64,000 nucleotides of DNA from Pseudoclavibacter endophyticus (GTDB lineage: Bacteria > Actinomycetota > Actinomycetes > Actinomycetales > Microbacteriaceae), in contig NZ_WBJY01000002.1 of the NCBI RefSeq assembly GCF_008831085.1, positions 248,001 through 312,000 on the forward strand, in the 5' to 3' direction. The first letter of the stretch is position 1. Each line of letters starts with the position of its first letter. Shown here piece by piece: positions 61,854-64,000 of this stretch. The notes beneath the pieces were generated by a model that made no database searches, was not told where the DNA came from, and saw nothing but the letters and a program-made list of their open reading frames with translations. The position numbers and the translations under genes were made by a program.

Positions 61854-63940
61854 GCGTCCTCCTCGGGGGATGCGGGGGATGCGGGGGATGCGGGGATCGG
61901 GCCGGGTGACGCGGGGAAGCGGGGAGGCGGGGGCGGCTCGGCCGGCGGCGGTGCCGGGGTGTCGAGGGCAGGATAGCGCGCCACGACGAGGAACCCGGAT
62001 GCGTCCGGTCCGGCCTCGAAGGTGCCTCCGCGCCCGGTGACCTCGTCACGGAGCCCGGCCAGTCCGGATCCGCGGCCGGGCCGGAGGGGGATGAGGGCGG
62101 TGGAGGAGGCGGGACCGTTCCGCACTGAGACTTCGAGCATCCCGTCGCTCGCGGCGACGCGCACGTCGACCGTCGCTCCCGCCGCGTACCTTGCGGCGTT
62201 CGTGAGGCACTCACGCACGATCCGGACGGCGAGCGGGTCCGGGGCGATCCTCCCTTCGTCGATCCTCATCTCGAGGCCCAGCGAGCGACCCGTGCGGGCG
62301 AGCTCGGCGATGGATCGCGCCGATGTGTCCGGGCGGAGCTGCTCGGCGAACCCGCCGAGCTCGCGTGAGGACGCGGCCGCGACGTCGGCGATGGCGTCGA
62401 GCGCTGCTCGCCTGCCCGCGCGGCTGGCACCTGCTGCGGCCTGGGCCTGCAGGCTGATTCCTACGATCGCGTGGCTCACCACGTCGTGAAGCTCGCGCGC
62501 CATGCCGCGCCGTTCGTTCCGCTCGGCCTCGAGCCGGGCGGTCGCCGCATGGGCGAGGAGGCGCGCCGCCCTGGCCTCCTCCGCCTGGGTCACGTGGTCC
62601 CGCTCCGCCCACGCGTGCGCCCCGAACAGGGTGAGCAGGGCGGCGAGCACGATGAAGCCGGCGCTCGATCGCCCGTGCTGTACGCCGAGGACGACGCCGG
62701 AGGCGACGGTCACGCCGAGGGCGAGGTACGTGCGCCAGCCGTCGCGCCATGGACGACGCGGATCGATGGCGCTCGCCAGACGCCAGCACAGCGTGAGGAG
62801 GGCGACGCCGGTCGGCACGAGCGCCTCGGGTGCGTGCGGCATGTCGAGGGCGGCGCCGATGAACGCGGTCGCCGCGAGGCCGGCAGCCACCAGCGGTGTC
62901 CGGCGTGCCGCAACGGCGGCGAGCGGGAGGAGGGCGGCAAGCAGCGCGTAGGCGAAGCGCGTCCAGTCGCCCCCGAGGAGTTCCGTGCCGACGAGCATCG
63001 CCACACTCCCACCGAGCGCGAATGCGGCGCCGACCGCGACGCGCCGGGCGAGGGGCGCTGCGCGGTGCAGTGCTCGTGCTCGGCGAGCTGCGGTGGCGCC
63101 GGCGGGTGACGGTGCTGTCGGCGGTGCGTCCTCGTGTGTCGGCGCGGCGGAGCCTGTCGGTGCCGCCGCGACGCTCGAGCGCCGCGCACGGTCGCCGGTC
63201 AGGGTGGCGAGGTCGGCGTGCAGCGCGACGAGTGCCTCGTCGGCCGCCCGTCGGATCGCCGAGAGCCACTCGAGCTCGGGCCACTCGCGAGCGCTCCTGG
63301 CGAGCCGGGCGATGGACGCGAGTGATGCCTGGAGATCGCCGACGGTGCTCTTCGCGAGCCGGCGCCGTTCGCCGGCGGCGGAGGCGGTGGCGAGCTCTTC
63401 GATGTCGACGGCCGCGGCCTGTTCCGCGACGCGCACGGCGGCCGCGGCCGCCACCGCGCGCCGGTGCACGAGCACGCCGAAGCCCCAAGCGATGCCGTAG
63501 ACGGTTCCGGCGGAGAGCAGGGCGGACAGCCACAGTGATGGCCGCAGCATCGAGGTGAGCGTGAAGCCGGCGACGGCGACGATGCCGATGGGAATCGGCC
63601 GCCCCGACCGGCCGAGCCAGTTGAGCGAGGCGAACGTCGGCAGGAGGAGCTCGACGTCGCCGAACGGCCGCCCGTCGATCGCCATGAGCCCGCTCGACGC
63701 GAGCACGATCGCCGTCGCGACGATCGGCCGCTCGGGCATGACGAGCATGGCCAGCACGCACGCGGGCACGGCGAGCCACGCGAGCCGGGGCTCCGGGAGG
63801 AGGAAGAACGCCATCCACGCCGCTGTCGCGCCCGCGGTGATCCACCGGTTCGGGAACATGGTCGAGGCACCGTTCATCGACCCCGTGCCCGGTTGCACGC
63901 CGCGAGGGGGCCGGGGCGCCGGGGTCTCCGACGGTGTCAT
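61850..63940 (-). CDS. Sensor histidine kinase with duplicated sensor/dimerisation region
   Basis: 696 residues, much longer than usual NarL-type kinases. Residues 33-160 hold about five membrane helices, followed by a first helix pair (residues 188-245, ERRRLAKSTVGDLQASLASIARLAR) that resembles a HisKA_3 dimerisation domain but has Val200 where His should be. Residues 300-440 form a second membrane region, then the true phosphotransfer helix ERRGMARELHDVVSHAIVG with His485, and an ATPase domain with IVRECLTNAARYA and GRGSGLAGLRDEVTGRGG. The C-terminal tail is Pro/Ser/Ala-rich, encoded partly by three tandem copies of GGGGGATGC (61865-61891). It pairs with the adjacent response regulator. Confidence 0.9.
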   Translation of the reverse strand: MTPSETPAPRPPRGVQPGTGSMNGASTMFPNRWITAGATAAWMAFFLLPEPRLAWLAVPACVLAMLVMPERPIVATAIVLASSGLMAIDGRPFGDVELLLPTFASLNWLGRSGRPIPIGIVAVAGFTLTSMLRPSLWLSALLSAGTVYGIAWGFGVLVHRRAVAAAAAVRVAEQAAAVDIEELATASAAGERRRLAKSTVGDLQASLASIARLARSAREWPELEWLSAIRRAADEALVALHADLATLTGDRARRSSVAAAPTGSAAPTHEDAPPTAPSPAGATAARRARALHRAAPLARRVAVGAAFALGGSVAMLVGTELLGGDWTRFAYALLAALLPLAAVAARRTPLVAAGLAATAFIGAALDMPHAPEALVPTGVALLTLCWRLASAIDPRRPWRDGWRTYLALGVTVASGVVLGVQHGRSSAGFIVLAALLTLFGAHAWAERDHVTQAEEARAARLLAHAATARLEAERNERRGMARELHDVVSHAIVGISLQAQAAAGASRAGRRAALDAIADVAAASSRELGGFAEQLRPDTSARSIAELARTGRSLGLEMRIDEGRIAPDPLAVRIVRECLTNAARYAAGATVDVRVAASDGMLEVSVRNGPASSTALIPLRPGRGSGLAGLRDEVTGRGGTFEAGPDASGFLVVARYPALDTPAPPPAEPPPPPRFPASPGPIPASPASPASPEEDA

Positions 63941-64000
63941 GACCTCACTCTAGAGACGTGCTGGCCTCGCGTCAGCGGTGGTTCTGCGGTTCGCTGGTGG

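Overview
The window is very GC-rich DNA with strong third-position G/C bias. It uses frequent GTG and TTG starts and many 4-base ATGA/GTGA stop-start overlaps. The gene content is typical of a high-GC Actinomycetota: acyl-CoA carboxylase beta and epsilon subunits beside birA, an ECF vitamin-type transporter with a fused double ATPase, NarL-type two-component pairs and a PucR regulator. A Microbacteriaceae-like genome would fit, but no marker fixes the family. No rRNA, tRNA, CRISPR array, transposase or integrase was seen. Genes are dense, with about 55 CDSs, two of them cut by or close to the window edges.

Layout. 0-2.8 kb: the end of one and all of a second ABC exporter half, forming a heterodimer with one degenerate ATP site. 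2.9-5.4 kb: an AraC-type regulator and a flavin monooxygenase of the acyl-CoA dehydrogenase fold. 5.4-13.4 kb: core lipid and tRNA/rRNA housekeeping (maf, a TrmA-like methyltransferase, a hydroxyisobutyryl-CoA hydrolase, a thioesterase, the acyl-CoA carboxylase epsilon and beta subunits, a Pro-rich membrane protein, birA). 13.4-17.0 kb: a tightly coupled ECF importer operon ending in a CHY zinc-finger gene and preceded by a DtxR/IdeR-like iron box. 17.2-22.0 kb: a two-component system, a repeat-rich spacer and a NatAB-like ABC exporter.

22.2-41.5 kb is the accessory centrepiece, a catabolic island. It contains an FAD amine oxidase, a meta-cleavage-type hydrolase, a luciferase-like monooxygenase, a small ABM-like protein, a PLP decarboxylase, an ornithine-cyclodeaminase homologue, a creatininase homologue, a complete polar amino-acid ABC importer, an XRE-cupin repressor, an FAA hydrolase, a cupin, a class-I amidotransferase-like gamma-glutamyl hydrolase, a glutamine-synthetase-like ligase, an extradiol dioxygenase, a PucR regulator and another hydrolase. 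The combination (import, decarboxylation, gamma-glutamylation, amine oxidation, deglutamylation, ring cleavage) suggests degradation of an aromatic or heterocyclic amino acid or amine. The substrate cannot be read from the sequence. Related AT-rich operator-like sites (core TACARTA, or TTTTAGGGATAC) lie upstream of at least five of its transcription units, against a GC-rich background.

41.5-64 kb: an acyl-CoA oxidase-like protein, a zinc metallopeptidase, RecQ, a large GT-C type membrane protein, a TetR regulator, a rhodanese, an MFS exporter and an M20 peptidase. These are followed by a small operon (MFS transporter, unknown protein, RutA-like monooxygenase), an AhpD-like protein, a quinone-oxidoreductase-like protein and a secreted surface protein. 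The window ends with a response regulator and histidine kinase whose kinase carries an apparent second, degenerate dimerisation module.
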